Source of the DNA: Sphingobacteriales bacterium JAD_PAG50586_3
GTDB taxonomy: Bacteria; Bacteroidota; Bacteroidia; CAMBQF01
Direction: 5' to 3'
DNA: 64,000 nt
Assembly: GCA_023213195.1 (NCBI GenBank)
Contig: CP096135.1
Span: 1,320,616 to 1,384,615 of the forward strand
Position numbers and translations under genes: made by a program. The notes below the pieces were generated by a model, which did not search any database, was not told the origin of the DNA, and worked only from the letters and a program-made list of their open reading frames with translations. This document shows positions 1 through 9,088 of this stretch, piece after piece. Each line of letters begins with the position of its first letter. Position 1 is the first letter of the stretch.

Positions 1-1095
1 TGCACACAAGGTATCTTGCAAGCCTTCGGTAATAACAAATACAGGTAAAAACACCCATCCGTCAATCAAGACTTCCGGCGACATTTCAGCACAGTTATTC
101 AACGTGGCCTCTACCTTAAACAAGCTGCCTCCATCGTTATTGGCTGAAACGACATAATATTGGTTGGTAGCATTAGGAATAAGGATGCCGTCTTTATACC
201 ATTTGTAACTATCATATACCTCTGTCCATAAAGTATCGGTAGTGTTAGGGCACATAATTAAATTGTCAGGCATTACGGTTGGGTTATGTGCACAGTCGGG
301 CGTGCCTAAATAGTGGTAAGTAGTATTATTGCCATTGCCTGCATTGGGTACGCCAAGCGTATCGGTTACTGTATTGTAAAAAATATCGGCAGGGTTGCTA
401 AGGCCCGTTACTACAGTGGTTGGGCCCGATGTAAAAGTGCTGTTAAACTCGCTAACTCCCTGTAAACCCCACGACGATACAAAGTAATTACCCGCAGCAT
501 CGCGCGTAATTCCATCACAGTTACTAAGTGTTGTAGAAAGTAATGTAGAGGTGGTAGAATCGGTTAAATTAACTGCCATGATAGGCGCGTTTGTACCCCA
601 GTTTACAAACACACAACGGTTGTTGGGTTGGTCAAAAACAATGCCGTTTGGGCTTTTAGCTAACCCAGTAACAAATGTTGTATACTGTTGTGTGGCTATT
701 TTTACACGGTATATTTTTTTAGCAGAAAAATCGGTAGCATATAAATTCCCGTTATCATCGTGCGTTAAACCGTTAAGAAACGATGCGCCTGAAATATTAA
801 CATTAAAAACTTCGGCGCCGCTAGTAAGGTCGTACCCTTTAATGCGAGGGTTATCGCAAACGTATGCCGTGTTACCAACAATTTCAAGGCCGTAAGGGGC
901 TGTTGGGGCAGCTGTAAATAGTGTTACTACACCCGTAGCGCTGCTGCGGGCCAATATAGTTCCTGCTGCGCGGTTAGAAATAAGCCAGCGGTTGTTGGTG
1001 TAATCAAACTCAATACTCTCTGGGCTGTTATAGGCTGTTTGCGCAAAGGTATTTGCAGCAATAAATAGTATAAACAGGGTAAATAATTTTCTCAT
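1..1095 (-). CDS. Secreted SMP-30/NHL-type beta-propeller protein (3' end outside window)
   Basis: The frame is open from an ATG at 1095 to the window edge (365 codons), so the C-terminus is missing. It starts with a signal peptide (MRKLFTLFILFIAANTFAQ). Propeller-like strands follow, seen as repeated short blocks such as SPESIEFDYTNNRW, LNGLTHDDNGNLYATD, SPNGIVFDQPNNRC and CDGITRDAAGNYFVSSW. This is the pattern of SMP-30/gluconolactonase or NHL propellers. After about residue 270 comes a Cys-containing Ig/PKD-like segment (CPNTTDTLW, YKWYKDG) typical of surface proteins of this phylum, so a T9SS sorting domain probably lies beyond the edge. The ligand is unknown. A good promoter lies just upstream (1115-1145). 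Confidence 0.8.
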   Translation of the reverse strand, partial: MRKLFTLFILFIAANTFAQTAYNSPESIEFDYTNNRWLISNRAAGTILARSSATGVVTLFTAAPTAPYGLEIVGNTAYVCDNPRIKGYDLTSGAEVFNVNISGASFLNGLTHDDNGNLYATDFSAKKIYRVKIATQQYTTFVTGLAKSPNGIVFDQPNNRCVFVNWGTNAPIMAVNLTDSTTSTLLSTTLSNCDGITRDAAGNYFVSSWGLQGVSEFNSTFTSGPTTVVTGLSNPADIFYNTVTDTLGVPNAGNGNNTTYHYLGTPDCAHNPTVMPDNLIMCPNTTDTLWTEVYDSYKWYKDGILIPNATNQYYVVSANNDGGSLFKVEATLNNCAEMSPEVLIDGWVFLPVFVITEGLQDTLCA

Positions 1096-1114
1096 GGTTT
1101 ACGGTTATATACCA

Positions 1115-1145
1115 CAAACCTATGGTTTATTGGGGATATGGGCAA
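1115..1145 (-). promoter_or_regulatory. Bacteroidota-type promoter for the propeller gene
   Basis: On the minus strand TTG (1145-1143), a 20-nt spacer and TAGGTTTG (1122-1115) match TTG-N17..23-TAnnTTTG. It lies between the tmRNA 3' end and the ATG at 1095, giving a 5' leader of roughly 13 nt. Confidence 0.6.
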
Positions 1146-1171
1146 GCAATATAGGGTTAACGAAACTAATG

Positions 1172-1539
1172 TGGAGCCGGAGGGATTCGAACCCTCGTCC
1201 AAACAAGAAATTACTGTGCTTTCTACGCGCTTATCATCTTGTTAATTGTCGGGTAAGTGCAGGCCAAGTTGCCCGCCAACACAAACCGTATCTGCTAATA
1301 CGTCAACAAGCCCGCAGCTTGCCTGTTAACGACCGGGCATTTGATGATGCCGTTACTCCTACCGCAGCCCGGCCGAGTTGCAGGAAACGACAATGACTAT
1401 GCTAATCTGAGATTAGGCAGCCATGGCGTAGTTATTCTCGCCAGTTATTTGTTTTGCTAAGTTGATTTTTACGGGGTACACTTGCAACCCCCGGCGTGCT
1501 TACACAACAAGTGCATGCTGTCAAAACCATGTCGGCCCC
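1172..1539 (-). ncRNA. ssrA: Transfer-messenger RNA (tmRNA)
   Basis: This is the trans-translation RNA that rescues stalled ribosomes. On the minus strand the 5' end GGGGCCGACATGGTTTTGAC and the 3' end with a T-arm (GGTTCGAATCC) and CGGCTCCA pair as a 7-bp acceptor stem with one G-U pair. The CCA tail is not encoded. The tag frame (1442 down to 1413) reads GENNYAMAA-stop and is followed at once by a small hairpin. Length is about 368 nt, normal for the family. An open frame on the plus strand over this gene is a shadow and was discarded. Confidence 0.96.
1413..1442 (-). other. tmRNA tag-peptide reading frame
   Basis: Codons GGC GAG AAT AAC TAC GCC ATG GCT GCC TAA encode GENNYAMAA, added after the tRNA-derived Ala. 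The usual tag end in the phylum is ALAA; here it is AMAA. Confidence 0.9.
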
Positions 1540-1565
1540 ATAAGTCAAAGAACTATTCTATGCTG

Positions 1566-1573
1566 CAAATATA
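1566..1573 (-). promoter_or_regulatory. Candidate -7 box of ssrA
   Basis: TATATTTG on the minus strand, about 26 nt before the mature tmRNA 5' end, leaves room for a processed leader. I see no convincing -33 TTG at the right distance. Confidence 0.4.
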
Positions 1574-1631
1574 ACAAAAACCATGCTACTAAGGTTATTA
1601 TGTCGTTATGGCAGGGTTTATGATAAATAAA

Positions 1632-1639
1632 TAACTTTG
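1632..1639 (+). promoter_or_regulatory. Candidate -7 box of the esterase gene
   Basis: TAACTTTG fits TAnnTTTG, 16 nt before the ATG at 1656. No clear -33 element is visible. Confidence 0.4.
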
Positions 1640-1655
1640 CTATTATTGCCATACT

Positions 1656-3069
1656 ATGAAAACAAAAATACTTACACTACTGCTTGTTGTACTTGGTATC
1701 CAGGTAAAAGCCCAATCGTATTGCGACTTTAACAACTGCCTTTTTTGGCTGCCTCAAAGCGCTACCGTTTTAGGCGATACGGTTAACTATGCTACTAACC
1801 AGTGGAGTATAGATGAATGGGATAATATTGATTGTAACTTCCCTACCACGCAGTGCGAAAATTTAGGGTTAGAAGTGTACTATCCGTCTAACATTCAACC
1901 TAATGAAAAACGCCCGCTATTGCTAATGATACACGGGGGTGGGTTTATTGGCGGTTCTAAGGCCGATTTTAGAGACCAAGCCATAAATTTTGCCAAATTC
2001 GGATATGTAACGGCTACAATAGATTACCGTTTATGCAAGCGTAACAATTGCCTTATTTTACAGGCCAATCCCGCTACTTTGTGTAATCTTAACTGGGGTT
2101 CAGACTTTGCCCAAAGCGCCTATGTAGCCGCCCACGATGGCAATGCTGCGATTAAGTTTTTAAAGCAGAATAGTGAAGCTTACCACATAGACACTAATAA
2201 TATTATTATTGGCGGGCACAGTGCAGGTGCGCTTACAGCCATGCTTATGGCTTTTACAGACCAAACAGAGGCTAATGCAATGGGTAGCGGCCTTAGCAGG
2301 TGCATGGGGCAATTTAGATAGGCAGCAAGGTATTAAGGGCGTTTTTTGCCTGTCGGGTGCGGCGTTTGATACTACGTTTATTGATGCCGATGAAAACATA
2401 CCCACGTTTATGGTGCATGGTACCTGCGACCCTGTAGTATGCTATGGTACCGATGCCGCCTTTCATTGCAACAATACCTACCCAGATATATATGGCGGGG
2501 CTGATATTGCCACACGAATGGATAATTTAGGGCACAATTACTATTTGTACACCGGGCAGGATATGGGCCACGATGTTGGCCCGTTGGCTAATACATGGCT
2601 AATAGAGATGATGTATTTTATGCGTAAAAACGTATTATGTGGCGAGCCTATACAAAAGCATGTTATTGGCAATTTAAACCCCGATAGTGGAGAATGTGCT
2701 ACGCTTGAAAGTGGACCACAACCGGGCGGGCATATACGATATAACCCGGCAAGCTTGTCTGCCAGCAACGCGTTTGCAAACTTTCCAGCGCCTTGTGCTT
2801 TAACTATTGGTGTTGATGAAAATAAAACGGAGGGAATTACTATATACCCTAACCCCGCACAAGATTTTATTACTATTGATATGCCTATTGGCTACAATAA
2901 ATCAACCCTGCAAATACTTAATATGCATGGACAATTAGTATACAGTCAAACAGTAAAGGCAGGTATACAAAATATTCAATTAGATAACTTGGCTACAGGC
3001 CTGTATATGGTTACCCTTCAAGCTGATGGTAAACGAATATATTCAGGCAAGCTATTAATAGAAAAATAA
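1656..3069 (+). CDS. Secreted alpha/beta-hydrolase (carboxylesterase) with T9SS type A sorting domain, frameshifted
   Basis: The order is signal peptide (MKTKILTLLLVVLGIQVKAQ), alpha/beta-hydrolase fold, then a C-terminal sorting domain. The oxyanion motif HGGGF is at residues 93-97 and the nucleophile elbow GGHSAG at 186-191 (Ser189), as in carboxylesterase/lipase-type enzymes. The far end has YPNP and finishes IYSGKLLIEK, the T9SS type A pattern, so the enzyme is probably exported and surface-attached or released. The frame breaks near the GGG at 2282-2284; one extra G restores MGVAALAGAWGNLD and the rest of the fold. The break looks like a homopolymer error. Substrate unknown. A related cargo lies at 60193-61419. 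Confidence 0.8.
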
Positions 3070-3108
3070 CCCAGGCTTCTAGCCCCTGTCTACTGAAACC
3101 TAATTCCG

Positions 3109-3116
3109 TATCTTTG
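3109..3116 (+). promoter_or_regulatory. -7 box just ahead of the dehydrogenase gene
   Basis: TATCTTTG matches TAnnTTTG exactly and ends 8 nt before the ATG at 3125. Transcription would start only a few nucleotides before, or at, the start codon. Confidence 0.5.
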
Positions 3117-3124
3117 CAAAGGAT

Positions 3125-4336
3125 ATGGATAAGATTAAAATAGGAATATTACGCGAAACCACTAAAAGCGACGATCGCCGTGTGCCCCTTACGCCGCGCC
3201 AGTGTTTTGAGTTGCAACAAGAGTACCCAAACGTAGAAGTATATGTGCAGCCCTGCGCTATACGTTGCTACGAAGACCACGATTATAAAGCATTTGGAAT
3301 ACACCTGTTAGAAGATATTTCTTGGTGCGATATTTTATTGGGTATTAAAGAAGTTGCTGTTGATAAACTGATAGAAGGCAAAACCTATTTGTTCTTTTCG
3401 CACACCATGAAAAAGCAGGAACGCAACCGCAAACTGCTTAAAGCCATGATAGACAAAAAAGTGCGCATGGTAGATTATGAGTGCCTTACCGATGAAGAAC
3501 GAAACCGTGTTATTGGTTTTGGTCGCTATGCCGGTATAATAGGTGCATACAATGGTATTTTGGGCTATGGGCAGAAGTACGATTTGTTTGATATAAAACG
3601 TGCTTTTGAATGCCGCGACCATAAAGAAATGGAAGCTGAATTGGCACGCGTTAAGCTTACTAATATAAAAATATGCCTTACCGGTGGTGGCCGTGTTGCC
3701 AATGGCGCTACAGAAACATTGGGCATGCTTAAAATTCGCAAGGTTACCCCATACGAGTTTTTAAATTGCTCGTATCGAGAGCCGGTGTACGTACAGTTGC
3801 ACTCTAAAGATTATAACCGCCCTAAAGATGGCAGCGGCTGGGATTCTGACGAGTTTTATACCCACCCCGAGGAGTACGACAGTATGTTTTACCCCTACAC
3901 CAAGGTTACCGATTTGCTTATAACCTGCCACTACTGGCATCCGCAGGCTCCTGCGCTGTTTACTAAAGAAGATATGCGCAAGCCCGATTTTAGGGTCAGT
4001 GTTATTGCTGATGTTACGTGCGATATTGATGGTTCTGTACCCTCAACCTTACGCGCATCAACCATAGAAGAACCTTTTTATGGTTACAACCCGGTTACAG
4101 AGCAGTTAGACGAACCGTTTATAAAAGACACCATTACCGTTATGGCGGTAGATAACCTGCCATGCGAGCTTCCGCGCGATGCCAGCGAAGATTTTGGTAA
4201 AAGCTTGGTTGAACGTGTTTTTCCTGCCCTGCTAGGCAATAACGACCCTACAGCTATGATAGACCGTGCCACCATTACCCAAAATGGCAAACTTACCGAT
4301 AGGTTTAATTATTTGGGAGATTGGGTAAACGCTTAA
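3125..4336 (+). CDS. AlaDH/PNT-fold NAD(P)-dependent dehydrogenase, Lys1 (saccharopine dehydrogenase)-like
   Basis: The 403-residue protein begins with the family signature GILRETTKSDDRRVPLTP. Lys75 (GIKEV) and His93 (FSHTMKKQ) sit where the catalytic Lys and His of lysine-forming saccharopine dehydrogenase lie. The Rossmann motif TGGGRVANGA is at about 186-195. ADVTCDIDGSVPST follows in the second half. Homologues are variously called alanine dehydrogenase or saccharopine dehydrogenase, and the substrate cannot be settled from sequence alone. Cytosolic; no signal peptide. It stands alone, with its own -7 box close to the ATG, and is convergent with ung. Confidence 0.8.
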   Translation: MDKIKIGILRETTKSDDRRVPLTPRQCFELQQEYPNVEVYVQPCAIRCYEDHDYKAFGIHLLEDISWCDILLGIKEVAVDKLIEGKTYLFFSHTMKKQERNRKLLKAMIDKKVRMVDYECLTDEERNRVIGFGRYAGIIGAYNGILGYGQKYDLFDIKRAFECRDHKEMEAELARVKLTNIKICLTGGGRVANGATETLGMLKIRKVTPYEFLNCSYREPVYVQLHSKDYNRPKDGSGWDSDEFYTHPEEYDSMFYPYTKVTDLLITCHYWHPQAPALFTKEDMRKPDFRVSVIADVTCDIDGSVPSTLRASTIEEPFYGYNPVTEQLDEPFIKDTITVMAVDNLPCELPRDASEDFGKSLVERVFPALLGNNDPTAMIDRATITQNGKLTDRFNYLGDWVNA

Positions 4337-4382
4337 AACTCCCTCCTAATTTAGATGGGTGGCACAGAGTATCGGGGTGATA

Positions 4383-5060
4383 TTATTCCACCCTCCAATC
4401 AATTTCGGCCTGGCCGAGGCTGCGTAAGATTTCGTTGGTTTTTGAGAAGTGTTTACTGCCAAAAAACGCACCGCCAGCCAATGGCGATGGGTGGGCTGCC
4501 TTTAGTACGTGGTGTTTTGATGTGTCAATCAGCTCTTCCTTTTGTTTGGCAGGGTTTCCCCACAGTAGGAATACTACATCCTGCTTCTGTTCTGATATTT
4601 TTTGTATCACAGCACTTGTAAACCGCTCCCAGCCTTTGTTCTTGTGTGAGTTTGCCTCTCCTGCCCTTACCGTTAGCACCGTATTAAGCAAAAACACCCC
4701 TTGGTTTGCCCATGGGGTTAAGTCGCCAGAGCGTGGAATGGGTATGCCCAGGTCGGTATTTATCTCTTTAAATATGTTTTTAAGTGATGGGGGCTGGCTA
4801 ATACCGGGCGATACAGAAAAACACAGTCCGTTGGCCTGCCCGGGTCCATGGTAGGGGTCTTGCCCTAAAATAACTACTTTTACTTTATCAAAAGGGGTGT
4901 GGTTAAAGGCAGAGAAGATTTGGTTTCCCTGCGGATATACAGTGTGTTTGGCCCTTTCATCAACCAAAAATGCCTTTAATTGGGCAAAGTAAGGGGCATC
5001 AAACTCGCTTTTAAGCACGGGTAGCCATGTAGCGTCTATACGGGGTGAAATATCTGACAT
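4383..5060 (-). CDS. ung: Uracil-DNA glycosylase
   Basis: Family 1 enzyme that removes uracil from DNA in base-excision repair. It shows the water-activating motif GQDPYHGPGQANG, the LLWG segment (FLLWGNPAKQK) and the C-terminal HPSPLAGGAFFGSKHF loop that inserts into DNA. I chose the ATG at 5060 (MSDISPRIDATW); the longer frame from 5105 adds 15 residues with no family similarity. That gives 225 residues, normal for Ung. Convergent with the dehydrogenase gene; the 46-nt gap holds a decayed palindromic repeat. Confidence 0.95.
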   Translation of the reverse strand: MSDISPRIDATWLPVLKSEFDAPYFAQLKAFLVDERAKHTVYPQGNQIFSAFNHTPFDKVKVVILGQDPYHGPGQANGLCFSVSPGISQPPSLKNIFKEINTDLGIPIPRSGDLTPWANQGVFLLNTVLTVRAGEANSHKNKGWERFTSAVIQKISEQKQDVVFLLWGNPAKQKEELIDTSKHHVLKAAHPSPLAGGAFFGSKHFSKTNEILRSLGQAEIDWRVE

Positions 5061-5175
5061 TTTATAACTTATTGAGTAAGAATTGTTAATAAAAAAGCGA
5101 AACAATGGCCTTGAAAAAAGCGTTAAATGATTTAATTTTGAAACTTAATATACACACCCAACTCTTAAAAGTATA

Positions 5176-5304
5176 ATGAAAAAAGTTGTTGCTATAATCG
5201 CCGTTGCTGCTCTGGTTGTTACCACCGCTTCATCATGCAAAACACACGAAAACTGCCCAGCGTACGGTAAAAGCGCCACAAAGTCTTTTAAGAGGCACGC
5301 TTAA
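5176..5304 (+). CDS. Small lipoprotein, 42 residues
   Basis: Short gene reading MKKVVAIIAVAALVV, then the lipobox TTASSC, then a mature part of about 22 residues beginning CKTHENCPAYGKSA. The Lys-rich start, hydrophobic stretch and Cys after ASS indicate a lipid-anchored protein. The CPAYG motif resembles tiny lipoproteins I associate with Bacteroidota; no function is known to me. Its stop overlaps the 3' end of the convergent OsmC gene by 4 nt. Confidence 0.7.
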   Translation: MKKVVAIIAVAALVVTTASSCKTHENCPAYGKSATKSFKRHA

Positions 5305-5711
5305 TTTTCCGGGTAGTTAAAACGTATATCCTTATTTAGCCCTTCGGCTAAACTAAGCATAACAGGGCATGTGCGCGCCGCATGTTCTAGTATCTTCTGC
5401 TCCTTTTCGGGGTAATTCTTAACCATATCAAATTCCAGTATAATACCAGACACCCTGCGTGGGTCTGCCGCCATTAGTTTGGTTATGCGCACCTGTGTTC
5501 CATCCATGGCTATGCTATGGGTACGCGCAGCTATGCCCATAATAGTTAGCGCGCAACTGGCTAGCGATGCACATAGCAAATCTGTGGGGCTGAATGATTC
5601 TCCCTTGCCTTGATTATCGGGCGGGGCATCAGTAAAAATTACCGTGCCCGATTTTAGGTGCGTATCTTCTGTACGCAAATCGCCTTTGTAAACACTTACC
5701 ATTGTTTCCAT
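5301..5711 (-). CDS. OsmC/Ohr-family protein
   Basis: OsmC-family proteins are small dimeric thiol peroxidases that reduce organic hydroperoxides. The two conserved Cys regions are present: LLCASLASCALTIMG in the first half and ARTCPVMLSL near the C-terminus. The 136-residue length is normal. The start could be METM (5711) or the second Met (5702). A -7 box sits only 4 nt before the first ATG, which favours the second Met unless the mRNA is leaderless. Divergent from the membrane-protein gene at 5783. Confidence 0.88.
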   Translation of the reverse strand: METMVSVYKGDLRTEDTHLKSGTVIFTDAPPDNQGKGESFSPTDLLCASLASCALTIMGIAARTHSIAMDGTQVRITKLMAADPRRVSGIILEFDMVKNYPEKEQKILEHAARTCPVMLSLAEGLNKDIRFNYPEN

Positions 5712-5715
5712 ACAG

Positions 5716-5762
5716 CAAATATACTGTTGCGGGGTTATATTTTCTTAATAGGTGTATATTTG
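5716..5762. promoter_or_regulatory. Divergent -7 boxes between OsmC and membrane-protein genes
   Basis: TATATTTG occurs on the minus strand (5723-5716, toward OsmC) and on the plus strand (5755-5762, toward 5783). A TTG at 5727-5729 is 25 nt from the plus-strand box, slightly long for the class. Both boxes fit TAnnTTTG. Confidence 0.45.
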
Positions 5763-5782
5763 AAATACCAACCGCCTGAAAT

Positions 5783-6451
5783 ATGATGCTACAGCGCACC
5801 AAACTCCCCTTGGGCATCTTAGCCCTTGTTGTAACCTTAATATTAGTTAAAACCCTGTTTAACGCATGGAATAAACCCCACTTGGCCGACGATGGAACGA
5901 TTAGCTATAAAAAATCAGCAGCGGGCGATGATTACCTGTATAAAATTAACGATACTATAGCCTTCCAGGTGCGGTTGTTGCCTACTATGGGTGCTGTATC
6001 GTCTGAAGTGGTAAGCTACCATCAGGTAGGGGGTGTTTAAGGACTTTTGCTGGGCAATAACAAAGAAACCAACCGCCTTTTTTCGCCCAGCGAAAAGAAG
6101 GGCGACTGGATTTATACATCGTACGCTATGCCCGGCGATTATTTCGGCATAAATATCAAAACGGGGGAGTTGGTTAAGAATGAAACCACCAGCGATAAAC
6201 TGTATGAAACCGACTTTTACAAAGAGCGCTTTGCCGGTGGCGATATTTTTAAAGACGAATACATACTAAAGAATTACGATTATATAAGCACCTATAAAGA
6301 ATCGGGCTCTGCATTACTAATGGCGGGTGTTTTACTGGCCGGCATTTGCCTTATTTGGGCATTGATTGCATTGCTATTAGATATGCGCAAACCACGCGCA
6401 CCTAAAACCTTTGCTGCTCCGCAACATACAGGAGGTAGGGCGCCTAGGTAA
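5783..6451 (+). CDS. Membrane protein of unknown function, interrupted by an in-frame stop
   Basis: The protein has an N-terminal membrane segment (LGILALVVTLILVKTL), an extracytoplasmic domain, and a second membrane segment near the C-terminus (ALLMAGVLLAGICLIWALIALLL) followed by a basic tail. The two halves lie in the same frame and are separated only by a TAA at 6038-6040, so the gene reads as one 222-residue protein with one stop. There is no frame change, unlike most interruptions in this window. I do not recognise the family. The topology, two membrane spans around an external domain, resembles DUF3592-like proteins, but I see no decisive motif. Confidence 0.6.
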
Positions 6452-6456
6452 TCAGC

Positions 6457-6972
6457 CTATTTTCTCATCAAATCATGCTTAAATATCTGTCTACGAAAAA
6501 CGTCTTTCAATTGATTTTTCATAGAACTTATATAAAGTAGCGGGAATAAAGTAAAAGCAATAAGTAATATGGGGCCAACAATCAATTTCTCCTTTAACGT
6601 ATTGCTTTTACCAAACAGGAGTATAGATGTTACCCCAATAAATGCTATCACAGGCATTAAGCGAAAAATATAATTTGGCTTAAGCGTTATAATGATATTT
6701 GTTTGGGATTCATCTTCGGTAATCATACCATCAATTTCAATAGACATTGATGTTGGTGAACTTGTTTGTGCAAACTCAAACTTGGGGCTCGCTTTAAAAG
6801 TATAATTACCTGTAAACTTGCCTGAAATATTTGGAGTAAATGAGCGAAAGCCTTTATTGGCTACAAATACATTTTCAAGCTTTATCTTTGCATCTTCTTT
6901 ACTGCAAGACAAAGGCAGTATGTATCGCTCATTAAGAAAAGAATCTAAGCAAAATTTAAGGAAGCGGTTCAA
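6457..6972 (-). CDS. Hypothetical protein with two membrane segments
   Basis: 171 residues. Residues 1-100 are soluble and contain SCSKEDAKIKLENVF. Two hydrophobic helices follow (IFRLMPVIAFIGVTSILLFG and LIVGPILLIAFTLFPLLYI), then a short basic tail. I do not recognise a domain. The gene is AT-rich compared with lipA upstream. It lies 18 nt behind the small conserved gene at 6991-7197 and may be co-transcribed with it. Confidence 0.6.
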   Translation of the reverse strand: MNRFLKFCLDSFLNERYILPLSCSKEDAKIKLENVFVANKGFRSFTPNISGKFTGNYTFKASPKFEFAQTSSPTSMSIEIDGMITEDESQTNIIITLKPNYIFRLMPVIAFIGVTSILLFGKSNTLKEKLIVGPILLIAFTLFPLLYISSMKNQLKDVFRRQIFKHDLMRK

Positions 6973-6990
6973 GTCGAAATTGTGGCGTAG

Positions 6991-7197
6991 TTAGATTATC
7001 TTTCTCTTAAGTTTTCTTATTCTAAATACCCTTTGTAAACCTGCTTTCATAGCAGCTTCGCCATAATATTGGGTTCTTAAAAATTCAACGGCAGCAATAC
7101 GTTCTTCGGGAGTACGGGTTAACCAATACTCCTTGTCCGACGGTTCTTCACCCAGCTTATATGCTTTAACAGCCGTTTTATTTATCCTGAAATCCAT
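6991..7197 (-). CDS. Small conserved hypothetical protein
   Basis: 68 residues, very basic at the C-terminus (RVFRIRKLKRKII). The middle carries TPEERIAAVEFLRTQYYG, a motif I have seen in small proteins often encoded beside nucleotidyltransferase genes; no such partner is present here. Function unknown. It lies 51 nt downstream of lipA on the same strand. Confidence 0.65.
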   Translation of the reverse strand: MDFRINKTAVKAYKLGEEPSDKEYWLTRTPEERIAAVEFLRTQYYGEAAMKAGLQRVFRIRKLKRKII

Positions 7198-7248
7198 TCT
7201 ATCTCTAAGATAAGAAATAAATTTTAGTTTTTCACTTTTAGCTTTTAA

Positions 7249-8136
7249 CTAAAACAGATGTTTTTCTGCATGGTACGATGAGCGAACCAAGGCGCCACTC
7301 TCTACATAGCGGAAGCCCTTTTCCAGGCCAACTTCTTTGTACAGTTTAAACTTATCGGGGTGGATGAAAGCCTGCACAGGTAAGTGTTTTGGCGTAGGTT
7401 GTAGGTATTGGCCAATGGTTAAAATATCAAGGCCCACGGCACGCAGGTCGTCCATGGTTTCGAAGATTTCTTCTTCGGTTTCGCCAAGGCCCAGCATAAT
7501 GCCGCTTTTAGTTTTCATACCACCCTCTTTCAGGCGGCGAAGAACTTCTAACGAACGGTCGTATTTGGCCTGTACACGCACCTGGCGGGTTAGGCGGCGT
7601 ACCGTTTCTACGTTGTGCGATACAATTTCGGGGGCAATATCTATTATGTTCTGTAAATTCTCCCACTGGCCCTGAAAGTCGGGGATAAGCGTTTCCATAG
7701 TAGTAGTGGGGCTGGCAGCACGTATGGCTTTAATGGTTTCAACCCAAATAATAGAGCCGCCGTCTTTCAAATCATCACGGTCTACCGATGTTATAACGCA
7801 ATGCTTAATATTCATGAGCTTAACCGAGTTGGCCACACGTTCGGGTTCATCCCAATCTGCCGGTAGCGGGCGGCCTGTAGCCACCGCGCAAAACTTGCAC
7901 GATCGGGTACAAATGTTACCCAATATCATAAACGTAGCAGTGCCTGCGCCCCAGCATTCGCCCATATTGGGGCAGTTGCCGCTTTGGCAAATGGTGTGCA
8001 GCTTATGCGTATCAACAATATTGCGCACTTTGGCATATTCCTCGCCTGTGGGTAGTTTTACCCTAAGCCACTCAGGCTTACGCGGACGTTGGCTAGCGGT
8101 AGTAGTAGTATCTGTGGGTGTTAAAATATCGTTCAT
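7249..8136 (-). CDS. lipA: Lipoyl synthase
   Basis: Radical-SAM enzyme that inserts two sulfurs into protein-bound octanoyl groups to make lipoate. The auxiliary cluster motif [12 protein letters not shown] and the radical-SAM motif CTRSCKFC are both present, and the C-terminus carries RSSYHAE with the conserved Ser ligand. I chose the ATG at 8136. The in-frame extension to 8178 is encoded by a dispersed palindromic repeat (8153-8188) and is not protein-like. Length is 295 residues, normal for the family. Confidence 0.96.
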   Translation of the reverse strand: MNDILTPTDTTTTASQRPRKPEWLRVKLPTGEEYAKVRNIVDTHKLHTICQSGNCPNMGECWGAGTATFMILGNICTRSCKFCAVATGRPLPADWDEPERVANSVKLMNIKHCVITSVDRDDLKDGGSIIWVETIKAIRAASPTTTMETLIPDFQGQWENLQNIIDIAPEIVSHNVETVRRLTRQVRVQAKYDRSLEVLRRLKEGGMKTKSGIMLGLGETEEEIFETMDDLRAVGLDILTIGQYLQPTPKHLPVQAFIHPDKFKLYKEVGLEKGFRYVESGALVRSSYHAEKHLF

Positions 8137-8152
8137 TGTGTCAATTCTTCCA

Positions 8153-8188
8153 GCCTCACCCCTTGCCCCCTCTCTCAAAGAGAGGGGG
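8153..8188 (-). repeat. Dispersed palindromic element upstream of lipA
   Basis: The core stem is a run of C plus CTCTC facing GAGAG plus a run of G, flanked by the side motif GGGGTGAGG (minus strand). It is the same element as at 34363, 42196, 56559 and 60155. Confidence 0.7.
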
Positions 8189-8240
8189 TAAAACTCTCTT
8201 TGTTTTGATGTCGAGCAGTGGTGCGACTCTTCTTTAAGTA

Positions 8241-8981
8241 TTAATTCTTTTTCTTGCCATACAAAAAGGCTAGGTAAAAGTTTAAAAAATAAGGCCTGTT
8301 GCGGTAGTTAGCCATTATGGGCTCTGAAAATGCAAAAATATCAAATTGCGCGCCCACTTCAACGGCCCATACTTTATTGTCTGTTTGCGCAAACTCAAAA
8401 CTCATGCCGGTGGCAAGGTGTAAACCTGGTCGGGGCTTTATTTCTGAAATGCCTGAAAATAACCCTGCACGGCCTAAAATGTTTATTATTTGGTGCTTGT
8501 CTGGGTTGTAGCGTTCGGTAACAATACTGTCTGCTCCGGTGTTTATTACCCGCAGGTAAATAGGTTTGTATAAACCCAGGTTTACCCCGGCGGTGTAATG
8601 GTAGCGTATTTCTACGCCGCCCTTATCGTTTTTAGAATAAACGGTGTGTTGCCATGTTTTAGAGGCTGCAATATTAGTAAGGGAGTTTAGCTTACCTAGT
8701 ATAAACCCACGAGAATTCTCGTAGTAGGGGTTAATGGTGCGGCCCTCTTTGTTGTGCTTAATGTTGTAAAGGGCAAACTCCCAAAAGCTCCGTTTAAACC
8801 CATTAACATATTTGCCGGTGCGGAACATAGCCCCAAAACCGTTGGTATGTATCATAGGGCCAATGCTAAACTCTTTACGGTAAACCAAGCCAATATTATC
8901 GGCCGATGTTTCTTTTTGGGCAATAAGGCCGGTAGTTAGAAACACCAAAAGGAGAATAAATATGGATACTGGTTTTTGCAC
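8241..8981 (-). CDS. Exported protein, probable outer-membrane beta-barrel
   Basis: 246 residues with a signal peptide ([16 protein letters not shown]). The body has alternating amphipathic strands rich in Tyr, Gly and Asn, such as [28 protein letters not shown] and [14 protein letters not shown]. It ends with an aromatic strand [13 protein letters not shown] before a Lys tail. This is the pattern of small porin-like barrels of the phylum, but I see no specific family motif. It lies about 100 nt upstream of lipA on the same strand, with a palindromic repeat between. Confidence 0.6.
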   Translation of the reverse strand: MQKPVSIFILLLVFLTTGLIAQKETSADNIGLVYRKEFSIGPMIHTNGFGAMFRTGKYVNGFKRSFWEFALYNIKHNKEGRTINPYYENSRGFILGKLNSLTNIAASKTWQHTVYSKNDKGGVEIRYHYTAGVNLGLYKPIYLRVINTGADSIVTERYNPDKHQIINILGRAGLFSGISEIKPRPGLHLATGMSFEFAQTDNKVWAVEVGAQFDIFAFSEPIMANYRNRPYFLNFYLAFLYGKKKN

Positions 8982-9030
8982 GGTTTTATTAAGCTAAACA
9001 AAAATAAGCAAATAGGTTGGATTAGGCATA

Positions 9031-9064
9031 AAAGAAAAAAGGCCGGCACATGTGCCGACCCCTT
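9031..9064 (-). terminator. Rho-independent terminator after the 9089 gene
   Basis: A near-perfect hairpin GGTCGGCACATGTGCCGGCC, followed by a T-rich tract on the minus strand. Confidence 0.8.
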
Positions 9065-9088
9065 TTCCAACCAACCAATCAACATCTG

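Noticed and set aside
1094..1396. Plus-strand open frame of 100 codons over the tmRNA gene
   Set aside because: It lies inside ssrA on the opposite strand and has no protein-like features.
8137..8178. Longer LipA N-terminus from the start at 8178
   Set aside because: These codons fall inside a dispersed palindrome and give a Gly/Arg-rich, non-conserved extension.
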